NCBI RefSeq assembly: GCF_019219075.1
Contig: NZ_JAHUWJ010000001.1
Location: 372,001-436,000 of the forward strand
Origin: Chitinophaga sp. sic0106
GTDB lineage: Bacteria > Bacteroidota > Bacteroidia > Chitinophagales > Chitinophagaceae
Length of the DNA: 64,000 bases
Reading direction: 5' to 3'
Shown piece by piece: positions 8,603-15,514 of this stretch. Below the pieces are notes generated by a model. That model was not told where the DNA came from, did no database searches, and was given only the letters and a program-made list of their open reading frames with translations. The position numbers and the translations under genes were made by a program. Positions within the stretch are counted from its first letter, which is position 1, and each line of letters begins with the position of its first letter.

Positions 8603-8758
8603 ATGGAACGGGATTTGGCACTACCCCCGAAAACAATCCGTATGCATGTACATCCTAAACCACCTGCACCAGGTTCCAAAACAGTATATGTAGTAATTGC
8701 AGTAGTACTGATTGCACTATCTGCCATTGGCCAGTTATTAATTACGTACTGGCACTGA
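8603..8758 (+). CDS. Small single-pass membrane protein (51 aa)
   Basis: An ATG at 8603 opens a 51-codon frame ending in TGA at 8756-8758. The first 28 residues are basic and Pro-rich (KTIRMHVHPKPPAPGSK). They are followed by one clean membrane helix of about 20 residues (VYVVIAVVLIALSAIGQLL) and a short ITYWH tail. The charge pattern predicts the N-terminus in the cytoplasm. The stop lies 15 bp upstream of the GNAT gene, so the two are probably co-transcribed. I recognise no family. Support comes from the sensible membrane topology and the tight spacing. It could still be a chance frame. Confidence 0.55.
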   Translation: MERDLALPPKTIRMHVHPKPPAPGSKTVYVVIAVVLIALSAIGQLLITYWH

Positions 8759-8773
8759 TAAACTATAACAGCC

Positions 8774-9406
8774 ATGATAAACCAATATGAAGTGCCGGCT
8801 TATGCGAGTCATAATGAACCGGCACTTACTTCCGCAATGCCGGAAGCAGAAGAGGAGGTCGTCGTCAGACTGGCCACAGCAATGGACCTTGCATTTGCAT
8901 TGCCAATATGCGCTGAAATGGAATCCTCTGCAAAGGCCCGCGGTACGGGTATTTCCCGCCGCGACCCTGCCGATATCAAACGTAAAATGCTGGAAGGAAA
9001 AGCGGTCATCGCTTTTACCAAAACAGGTATGTGGGCCGGATTTTCGTATATCCAAACCTGGGAAAACGGCCGCTTTGTATCCAACAGTGGATTGATTGTA
9101 GCGCCTGCATTCCGGCGATTAAAAGTAGCCAGTGCCATCAAACAGAAAATATTTGAATTAAGCCGGAAGCTATATCCGCATGCAAAAATTTTCAGTATCA
9201 CTACCGGGCTGGCAGTGATGAAACTGAACAGCAGATTGGGCTTTGAGCCCGTTACCTATACCGAAATAACACAAGACCCTCAATTCTGGACAGCTTGTAA
9301 AAGCTGTGCAAACTATCCTGTGCTGGCGTCGCAGGGCTTTAAAAAGTGCTTGTGCACTGCTATGCTCTTCACGCCGGAAGAAACATCAGAACCCTGCTAT
9401 ACATAA
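8774..9406 (+). CDS. GNAT family acetyltransferase with C-terminal cysteine cluster
   Basis: The 210-residue protein has a GNAT fold at about residues 30-165: the acceptor-side motif ISRRDPADIKRKM, the central strand WAGFSYIQTWENGRFVSNSG, then LIVAPAFRRLKVASAIKQ as the acetyl-CoA loop. The C-terminus holds C175/C178 (CKSC) and C192/C194 (CLC), a likely metal site. From memory it resembles the GNAT encoded beside argG in many Bacteroidota, which is suspected of N-acetylglutamate synthesis or another arginine-pathway acetylation. Here no arg gene is adjacent, so it is either a relocated copy or a paralogue with another substrate. The first 28 residues are polar and poorly conserved in appearance. 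It lies 15 bp behind the small membrane-protein gene. Confidence 0.75.
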   Translation: MINQYEVPAYASHNEPALTSAMPEAEEEVVVRLATAMDLAFALPICAEMESSAKARGTGISRRDPADIKRKMLEGKAVIAFTKTGMWAGFSYIQTWENGRFVSNSGLIVAPAFRRLKVASAIKQKIFELSRKLYPHAKIFSITTGLAVMKLNSRLGFEPVTYTEITQDPQFWTACKSCANYPVLASQGFKKCLCTAMLFTPEETSEPCYT

Positions 9407-9432
9407 GGTTCGCAGCCCAGAAGTACTATAAC

Positions 9433-9468
9433 AGCGGTGGTGCATTTGCACTACCGCTTTATTCTTTT
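9433..9468 (+). terminator. Terminator after the GNAT gene
   Basis: An 11-bp stem with one wobble (AGCGGTGGTGC with GCACTACCGCT, 4-base loop) is followed by TTATTCTTTT. Its T-rich tail overlaps the stop region of the convergent gene. Confidence 0.7.
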
Positions 9469-9938
9469 ACCTCACACTCAAGGAAAGTTCCTGAATACCG
9501 CGATACGCTGAGCCGCAGCACACTACAGGTTTCTATCCGCATAAAAATATCAGGGGTAACATCTACCTTACTAATACCAAACTCATTATCATCCACCACA
9601 AGATAGTGAGAGGTAACGCCCAGTTTTTGCGAACTTTTCTTGTCCACCACTTTGGCAGTGAACTGCACTTTGTGCCGCGTTTGAAGATCTTTGCGCAAAC
9701 CTTTGATGGTGTGCAACCAAAAGTAGGCGAAGCACCCAAGAAAGGCCAACGTTATAGCAGAGAAAAAGTAAGTAGGAGAATTCCGGTTGCCCTGTAAAAT
9801 GACAAAGCCAAATCCGAAGGCCGTAAATAGAAGGAAATACTTTGCCAGGATGACGATAGCTTCGTATTTGGAGTCCAGATTACATTTTACAATATAGGCA
9901 TCATCGTTTGTAAAGGGTTGATAATGTAATTGGTTCAT
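9459..9938 (-). CDS. Uncharacterised two-helix membrane protein
   Basis: The 159-residue protein has a polar N-terminus, two membrane helices close together (about residues 29-48 and 57-77) and a cytoplasmic or periplasmic C-terminal domain of about 80 residues rich in beta strands (VQFTAKVVDKKSS, HYLVVDD, ECEVKE). The layout recalls DUF3592-like proteins, but I do not recognise the family with confidence. The gene converges with the GNAT gene and has its own short upstream region, so it is probably monocistronic. Nothing in its surroundings hints at a role. Confidence 0.6.
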   Translation of the reverse strand: MNQLHYQPFTNDDAYIVKCNLDSKYEAIVILAKYFLLFTAFGFGFVILQGNRNSPTYFFSAITLAFLGCFAYFWLHTIKGLRKDLQTRHKVQFTAKVVDKKSSQKLGVTSHYLVVDDNEFGISKVDVTPDIFMRIETCSVLRLSVSRYSGTFLECEVKE

Positions 9939-10076
9939 ATGGGTCGCGTTTTTCGTGAGTGGATAGTTTTATCAAGCTATTAAATAAAGAGATGCAGCAC
10001 CTAAATTTTTCCATAAGCTGAAATATAATTTTTGCACGGCAGACTTCACTATATTTAACATTCAAAATCCTGTTTT

Positions 10077-11201
10077 ATGCGCTATATACCATTGATAGCA
10101 TTGGTAGCCCTGTTAGCAGCCTGTGATGGCAAATCGGCAAAGGAAAAAAAGCTGGCAGCCGATTTCCAGTTCACAGCAGCCGTTCTGTACAATGAAGACT
10201 CCGTAAAGCTGGCAGCAAAACTGCTGGATGACAATAAAGTTGCTGCCGAAAAGAAATTCCTGGAAGCAGTGGACGTTTATCGCAATAAAAAGCAATACCG
10301 GGAAGGTGCAGATTTATTTAAAGCATCGCTTCTGCTACAGCCGCAGGCCAAAACTTATTACGAGTTAGGCAACGCCCTCCTGGACGCGGAAAAGAACCTG
10401 GAAGCCATTGATGCTTACAGCATGGCGGAAGCACTGAACTATAAACCGCTGCACAAACTATTGTATAATAAAGCCTGTGCCTATGCTAAAAGCGACAGCA
10501 CACAACGGAGCCTGGAGCAGCTGGTAGCAGCCATTGAGTTTGGCTATACCAATATGGATAACATCATGAAGGACCGGGACCTGGCATCGTTGCGTGAAAA
10601 CGCCTATAACTTTAATGCGAAAGTGCACGAGGCATTCAGCGGCATCGGTGATGCGGATAAACTCCAGTGGAACATGTTTCTCCGCGATTTTAAACCGATG
10701 GAGTTGCCGGTTACATTCGATAAAACCTTCATCTCAAATAAAGAATTAACCGGTATTCCGTACGACTATGAGCGTTATGTTTCCGAAATGAGAAACGTGA
10801 AGTTTGAACGTGAAACTGGATCACTGTATTACTACGTAGGACTTATCAGGAAAGACACGGCCTATAAAACCCTTTGCTACGCTGTGGATGACAAGGCGCT
10901 GGAAGATTATAAATGGCCTTATTATTTGCTGGTAAGTTATGATAACAAAGGAAAGCTGATTGATAAGCTGCTGGTAGGTGGTCAGAAACTGGATGAAAAT
11001 CCATACCGTGTAGGGGAGGTGAATGGTAACGGTGAAATCACGGTGACTGATTTTGAAATCACCTACGAAAAGCCGGTGTCAGAAACGCGTTTCAATGAAA
11101 ATAAGGAGCTGGAATCGAAAGAGTTAAATAAGGAATATTACACCATTGCGGCGGACGGCCATTTTGTGAAGAAATCCAACGAGCCGTTAGCGTTGCGCTA
11201 A
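10077..11201 (+). CDS. TPR-containing lipoprotein
   Basis: This 374-residue protein begins with a lipoprotein signal ending in the lipobox LLAAC (C16). Residues about 65-175 contain helical repeats of TPR type (YYELGNALLDAEKNLEAIDAYSMAEAL, then LYNKACAYAKS). The C-terminal half (about 200-374) is beta-rich and unassigned. TPR lipoproteins usually scaffold partners in the periplasm or at the outer membrane. Its 3' end overlaps that of the convergent DUF2306 gene by 15 bp. No function can be named. Confidence 0.75.
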   Translation: MRYIPLIALVALLAACDGKSAKEKKLAADFQFTAAVLYNEDSVKLAAKLLDDNKVAAEKKFLEAVDVYRNKKQYREGADLFKASLLLQPQAKTYYELGNALLDAEKNLEAIDAYSMAEALNYKPLHKLLYNKACAYAKSDSTQRSLEQLVAAIEFGYTNMDNIMKDRDLASLRENAYNFNAKVHEAFSGIGDADKLQWNMFLRDFKPMELPVTFDKTFISNKELTGIPYDYERYVSEMRNVKFERETGSLYYYVGLIRKDTAYKTLCYAVDDKALEDYKWPYYLLVSYDNKGKLIDKLLVGGQKLDENPYRVGEVNGNGEITVTDFEITYEKPVSETRFNENKELESKELNKEYYTIAADGHFVKKSNEPLALR

Positions 11202-11831
11202 GCGCCGCCGGCTGTAGTAGATATAAATTTCGGCCAGGAGGATATTTATCGTCCAGCTGAGCCAGGATACCATTACATATGCAGTGCGCGGATGCAGCTG
11301 CATATGTAATGTTCCCATCAGAAATACATAAAAGCGTAGGGTGAGTGCGGATAACGTAAGCGCGTAGCTGCGCAGCATCCACTGCTGATGATCTTCCCAA
11401 CGGCGTTGCAATGCCCGTTTCCAACCCATAACGGTAACGCCTATCCATAATACAGAAAGTACCACAAAACTTGTTTTAGCCGCGGGGCCGCCGTTGGCGT
11501 ACAAAGCCATTACCAGTCCGGATGGCCCGCTGATAAAGATGACCACTACCGCATAAGTTTTGCCGAGGCTGCGGTGCAGCTTTGGATAGTGGTGAAGGAG
11601 GTAGCTGCTGAATTGCAGTAGTCCTGCCAGCAATACAATACTGCTTACAAATACATGTATATAGAAGCTAATCCGCCAGGGCTTTACATGCCAGGCCATC
11701 TGCTTGGTGCGCAGGAAGTCGGTATAACGTTCGAACGTGGTATAGGGCAGGCTCAGCTTAATCATGAGCCAGGTGCCGTATGCGATCATCAGCACCGCTA
11801 TAACGGTAAGTATCTTCTTCAATGCAAGCAT
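11187..11831 (-). CDS. DUF2306 family membrane protein
   Basis: The 214-residue protein has about six membrane helices. The conserved-looking first loop TKQMAWHVKPWRISFYIHVFVSS, the HHYPKLHRSLGKTYA motif and the late WEDHQQWMLRSYALT motif match DUF2306, a family of unknown function with histidines placed to bind metal or heme. The start ATG at 11831 overlaps the stop of the upstream lipoprotein gene by one base (TAATG), so the two are translationally coupled. Confidence 0.8.
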   Translation of the reverse strand: MLALKKILTVIAVLMIAYGTWLMIKLSLPYTTFERYTDFLRTKQMAWHVKPWRISFYIHVFVSSIVLLAGLLQFSSYLLHHYPKLHRSLGKTYAVVVIFISGPSGLVMALYANGGPAAKTSFVVLSVLWIGVTVMGWKRALQRRWEDHQQWMLRSYALTLSALTLRFYVFLMGTLHMQLHPRTAYVMVSWLSWTINILLAEIYIYYSRRRLAQR

Positions 11832-12601
11832 TAACCCGCCATTAATATTTTGAATTCCAGACTGTCCGCTTTCAGCTCGTTGCCGTATATAGCTGCTTCT
11901 TCGTTATAGGGCGTGAAGTTGAACAAGGTTGTTTTAGCAGGCCAGGAGGAGGTAGGTACCCAGTTGATCAGTACTTTGGTAGAATCATTTTTATCGTAGG
12001 ACCAACTACCGCGAACGGCTATACTCTGATCGGAGTAGGTGCTGTCGTTGATGCGGGTATAAAGCAGCATGGATACGGAGCCATCGGCGTTGATGGTGAG
12101 TTCGCTGTTACTGTCAGTATTGGAATAGTAGCCAGCTACGGAAGGTGCATTTCCTGATAGCTGATCCACATCGGTGAGGTATTTCAGTTTAAAAGTCTTT
12201 GGGCTGGTGGCTTTCGGATCATTGGGAGTCCATTTGCCGCTACCGGTTTTATTTTCCGGGCTCATGGTGATTTCAAACTTGCCATCGTATTGGTTATCGC
12301 CAGGTTCGCTGAGGGTGAGCAGCCATTGGTCGCCACTTTTCACCATTTCCCCTTTAAGATTCCGGCGCAGCGATTTGTGGATGTTATAGCCTGCTACCTG
12401 GTGTCCGTTGGCGTAGTTGATGGTGATGTAAATCGGGGAGCCTCCAAAATCGCCGCTGTAAATTCCTTTGATGCTGCCGGCGTCGGAGGTCTGGCTGCTG
12501 GAATCGGCGGCCACGGTGGTGTTGTCCGTTTTATTACCATTGAATTTACATGCCTGTAGCAGCAGGCAGGTACTTATAAATGCGAGTGTAAAAACTTTCA
12601 T
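11831..12601 (-). CDS. Uncharacterised lipoprotein, coupled to DUF2306 gene
   Basis: The reading frame stays open to 12655, but the ATG at 12601 gives a proper lipoprotein signal (MKVFTLAFISTCLLLQAC, lipidated C18), so I place the start there, leaving 256 residues. The mature part is rich in short beta strands and Ser/Thr/Asp/Asn, with two similar halves (SGDFGGSPIYITINYANGH and a later GYYSNTDSNSELTINADG). This suggests a small beta-sandwich or lipocalin-like fold. It is exported and probably outer-membrane or periplasmic. It is translationally coupled to the DUF2306 membrane protein, which implies they act together. I do not recognise the family. Confidence 0.65.
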   Translation of the reverse strand: MKVFTLAFISTCLLLQACKFNGNKTDNTTVAADSSSQTSDAGSIKGIYSGDFGGSPIYITINYANGHQVAGYNIHKSLRRNLKGEMVKSGDQWLLTLSEPGDNQYDGKFEITMSPENKTGSGKWTPNDPKATSPKTFKLKYLTDVDQLSGNAPSVAGYYSNTDSNSELTINADGSVSMLLYTRINDSTYSDQSIAVRGSWSYDKNDSTKVLINWVPTSSWPAKTTLFNFTPYNEEAAIYGNELKADSLEFKILMAG

Positions 12602-12638
12602 GGGGGAGAATCTATTTAAGTAAATATACAAGTCCGCG

Positions 12639-13355
12639 TTATTTAAAAGCCACATCGATGATCAGCAGTTTATTAATATTTTCAGAGCTATGCTGCAGGA
12701 TCCCGGATACTTTCAGGTAGTAGCGGGAGATGGCCACTTTGCACGGCGCTTGTGGAAAGCTGCTGATAGCGGCTATTTTGCTACTGATATCCTTTCCAAG
12801 ATGCTTAAAAACGTATTGCTGTAATTCCAGTGGCGAGGTTACCGGGAACTGGTTTTTTTGTTCGCGGGTATATTTTTTACATATGAAGAAGTTATCGGCC
12901 TCGGGTATTAGTGGCTCCCAGTCGGATTTATAGTGGCGCCAGTGTTTAAGCACATGGATCGGGTTTCCGTCAATGATGGCGCTGGTTTCGTACCGTTGGG
13001 ATACGCTGATTTTAGCATTACCCGGGGAGGTAAAGGTGAGCATTTGCCCTTCGATGGTATGCGGATGCTGCAGGGTGAGGTAGATCGTATCGGGCCGGAG
13101 CTCAAAGTCGTTATGGTCCGGCGTGGGCTGGAGCCAGTCGAGCGACAGATAGGAGCTGCCAAAGCGTATATACGTAGTACTGTCGGTGTTGGCCACCGAT
13201 ACCTCATTAGAAGCGACCCTGGTAGCCTCGCTGGAAGGCGGAGCTACCAGTTCCATGGTGTCAATCTGCACTGTTCTCTCCTGTTTGGGAGGTGCAGGTG
13301 AATGGCAGGCGTAGCATGCTGGCAATAGGGCTGCCATCAGGTAGTAAGTTTTCAT
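12639..13355 (-). CDS. Uncharacterised lipoprotein
   Basis: The 238-residue protein has a short signal with cysteines at C14 and C17 (LLPACYAC), either of which could be the lipidation site. After a Pro/Ser/Glu-rich linker (about residues 20-60) the rest is beta-rich with conserved-looking aromatic stretches (TTYIRFGSSYLSLDWLQP, VLKHWRHYKSDWEPL). The gene lies 37 bp upstream of the next lipoprotein gene and 64 bp downstream of obg, all on the minus strand, so a shared transcript is plausible. No family is recognised. Confidence 0.6.
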   Translation of the reverse strand: MKTYYLMAALLPACYACHSPAPPKQERTVQIDTMELVAPPSSEATRVASNEVSVANTDSTTYIRFGSSYLSLDWLQPTPDHNDFELRPDTIYLTLQHPHTIEGQMLTFTSPGNAKISVSQRYETSAIIDGNPIHVLKHWRHYKSDWEPLIPEADNFFICKKYTREQKNQFPVTSPLELQQYVFKHLGKDISSKIAAISSFPQAPCKVAISRYYLKVSGILQHSSENINKLLIIDVAFK

Positions 13356-13419
13356 GATACGGGGGAATATTAAACCATTACATGTTTAGTTTTAATATCC
13401 TCGTTTGACTGCGACAGTT

Positions 13420-14481
13420 TTACTCTGCATCGGCCTCGTCCTCTTCTTCCTCTTCCGCTTGTACCTGGGTATCAGGGAGTCGGTTGGCATCGGCGGAAAG
13501 GGCGTTCCAGAGGATGTCTTTCAGTTCTGTCAGTCCCTGGTTGGTAACTGAGGAGATGAATACATGTGGAACGTTTTCTGGCAGTTCGGCAGATATAGCG
13601 GCTTTCAGTTCATCGTCCAACATATCGCTTTTGCTGATGGCCAGCAGAAACTGTTTGTCGAGCAATTCAGGATTATATTGTTCCAGTTCATTGACGAGCA
13701 CTTCAAATTCTTTACGGTGGTCGGCGCTATCAGCAGGAATGAGGAATAATAATACGGAGTTTCTTTCGATATGGCGCAGGAACCGGTGTCCGAGTCCTTT
13801 ACCTTCATGGGCGCCTTCGATGATGCCTGGCAGGTCGGCGATACAGAAGGATCTGTTGTCGCGGTATTCTACCATCCCCAGTTGCGGGGTAAGGGTGGTG
13901 AAGGCATAGTCAGCCACTTTAGGTTTGGCGGCGGTGATGGTAGAAAGGAGGGTGGATTTACCGGCATTCGGGAATCCAACCAGCCCTACATCGGCCAGCA
14001 CTTTGAGTTCTACTACTTTCCAGCCTTCAATGCCTGGCATGCCTGGTTGGGCATATTCAGGGGTTTGGTTGGTGGCGGATTTGAAGTAGGCATTTCCGCG
14101 ACCTCCCTGGCCACCGGGCATCCAAACGATTTCCTGGCCGTCGTGGAGGATCTCAGCTTCTACTTCGCCGGTTTCTTCATCACGGGTTTGGGTGCCTAAA
14201 GGGACTTCGATGATAACATCTTTACCAAAACGACCGGTACAGTTGTCGCCGCTGCCGTTTTCCCCGTTCTCAGCCAGCAGCATTTTATGCCAGCGGAGAT
14301 GGAGCAACGTCCAGAGCTGAGAGTTACCACGGAGGATGATATGCCCTCCACGGCCACCGTCGCCACCGTCAGGACCAGCTTGTGCATTGAATTTAGTACG
14401 CATGAAGTGCATACTGCCGGCACCGCCTTTACCAGACTTACAAAATACACGGATATAATCTACGAAGTTCGCTTTTTCCAC
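13420..14481 (-). CDS. obgE: GTPase Obg (GTG start)
   Basis: Obg is an essential GTPase acting in 50S ribosome assembly and stress control. The glycine-rich Obg domain (GKGGAGS, then [10 protein letters not shown]) is followed by the G domain with G1 (GFPNAGKST), G3 (DLPG) and the specificity motif SKSD in place of NKxD. The C-terminus is a run of acidic residues typical of Bacteroidota Obg. No ATG fits the conserved N-terminus. The frame runs open to 14574, but homology points to the GTG at 14481 (protein begins [12 protein letters not shown]), preceded by AAGG at a 6-base spacing. That gives 353 residues. It is followed downstream by two lipoprotein genes and preceded by adk on the same strand. 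Confidence 0.97.
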   Translation of the reverse strand: MEKANFVDYIRVFCKSGKGGAGSMHFMRTKFNAQAGPDGGDGGRGGHIILRGNSQLWTLLHLRWHKMLLAENGENGSGDNCTGRFGKDVIIEVPLGTQTRDEETGEVEAEILHDGQEIVWMPGGQGGRGNAYFKSATNQTPEYAQPGMPGIEGWKVVELKVLADVGLVGFPNAGKSTLLSTITAAKPKVADYAFTTLTPQLGMVEYRDNRSFCIADLPGIIEGAHEGKGLGHRFLRHIERNSVLLFLIPADSADHRKEFEVLVNELEQYNPELLDKQFLLAISKSDMLDDELKAAISAELPENVPHVFISSVTNQGLTELKDILWNALSADANRLPDTQVQAEEEEEDEADAE

Positions 14482-14532
14482 TTTTGACCTTGATTTTAAA
14501 AGACTGTATCCCCTGATACAACCACAAAATAA

Positions 14533-14608
14533 AACGCAAAGATCGTGAAGTTTACGTAAATAGCACAGGATCATGTGCTAAATCACGCTAACCAACAATC
14601 TTTGCGTT
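14533..14608. repeat. Nested inverted repeats between adk and obg
   Basis: AACGCAAAGAT (14533-14543) is mirrored exactly by ATCTTTGCGTT (14598-14608), and inside lies a perfect 7-bp hairpin (TAGCACA/TGTGCTA at 14561-14580). Both outer arms contain ATCTTTGCG, close to the -7 box consensus. The element fills most of the 162-bp adk-obg gap. It could separate the two transcripts or hold the obg promoter. Confidence 0.6.
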
Positions 14609-14643
14609 GTATATCAGTCCTTGAAAGCTCCTGGTACAGGGCC

Positions 14644-15237
14644 TTAGGAGCTAACTTTCTCCCCCAGGAGTTCGTCTATTTCTTTTGACAGCAGGTCGAA
14701 GATTTCTTCTACGCTACCATCACCTTTAATCTTTTTAAACTTGCCGAATTTAGCGTAGTGGTCAGCTACAGGGGCAGTTTTGTTGTGGTATTCCACGATA
14801 CGTGCTTTTACCACATCTTCATTGGCATCATCGCTGCGGCCGGAGGTTAAACCTCTGTTCAGCAGACGTTTGATCAGCTCTTCTTCCGGCACTTCCAGGG
14901 AAAGTACTACAGAAATAGCTGTTTTTTTCAATGCGAGCAGTTTATCCAAAGCCTCTGCCTGCGCAGTGGTGCGTGGGAAACCATCAAAGATGAATCCACG
15001 TGCATCCGGATTGGCATCCAGCTTAGAACTGATCATACCGATTACTACCTCGTCCGGTACCAGTAAACCCTGGTCCATGAACTTCTGAGCTTCTAAGCCC
15101 AGCGGAGTTTTATTACCTATTTCACTGCGGAGTAAATCACCGGTTGACAGGTGAAGCAGTCCGTATTTATCAATAATCTTAGCACTTTGTGTGCCCTTGC
15201 CGCTGCCGGGAGGGCCAAATAAAATGAGATTGACCAT
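14644..15237 (-). CDS. adk: Adenylate kinase
   Basis: The 197-residue enzyme interconverts AMP, ADP and ATP. The P-loop is GPPGSGKGTQ (residues 8-17), the AMP-binding motif DGFPRT follows at about 88-93, and the LID region (RGLTSGRSDDANEDVVKAR) is short and has no zinc cysteines, as in the short-type enzymes. Length and motifs are ordinary. It is probably transcribed from the TATATTTG box 40 bp upstream, and precedes obg by 162 bp. Confidence 0.98.
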   Translation of the reverse strand: MVNLILFGPPGSGKGTQSAKIIDKYGLLHLSTGDLLRSEIGNKTPLGLEAQKFMDQGLLVPDEVVIGMISSKLDANPDARGFIFDGFPRTTAQAEALDKLLALKKTAISVVLSLEVPEEELIKRLLNRGLTSGRSDDANEDVVKARIVEYHNKTAPVADHYAKFGKFKKIKGDGSVEEIFDLLSKEIDELLGEKVSS

Positions 15238-15276
15238 GTTTATTAAAAATCTTACTTACTAAAAAACGCAAGGTTG

Positions 15277-15284
15277 CAAATATA
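15277..15284 (-). promoter_or_regulatory. -7 box of adk (TATATTTG)
   Basis: On the minus strand TATATTTG fits TANNTTTG exactly and is followed by CAACC. It lies 40 bp upstream of the adk ATG. No TTG is found 17-23 bp further upstream. Confidence 0.5.
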
Positions 15285-15514
15285 ACAAAGAATTGAATGC
15301 TTTGGTAATTAAAAATACAATTGATTAAAAAATCTAAAAATTTTTTGAAAATAACTAAATGCAATTCAATTTTCTAGTGGAATCAATAAAATATCTTCAA
15401 TGGCACTACATCTAATTTAGTAATAAACTTCTTATTGGACAAAGACATATAATTAATATTAATAATTAGTTGATTGCCACTGGTTTTAGTGCGCCAGAAT
15501 TTGTAAGTTTGGAT

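Noticed and set aside
15470..15514. Upstream ATG extension of the NagZ/serine-hydrolase fusion
   Set aside because: It adds 15 polar residues ahead of a proper signal peptide, which would block export; the tandem ATGs at 15515/15518 fit better.
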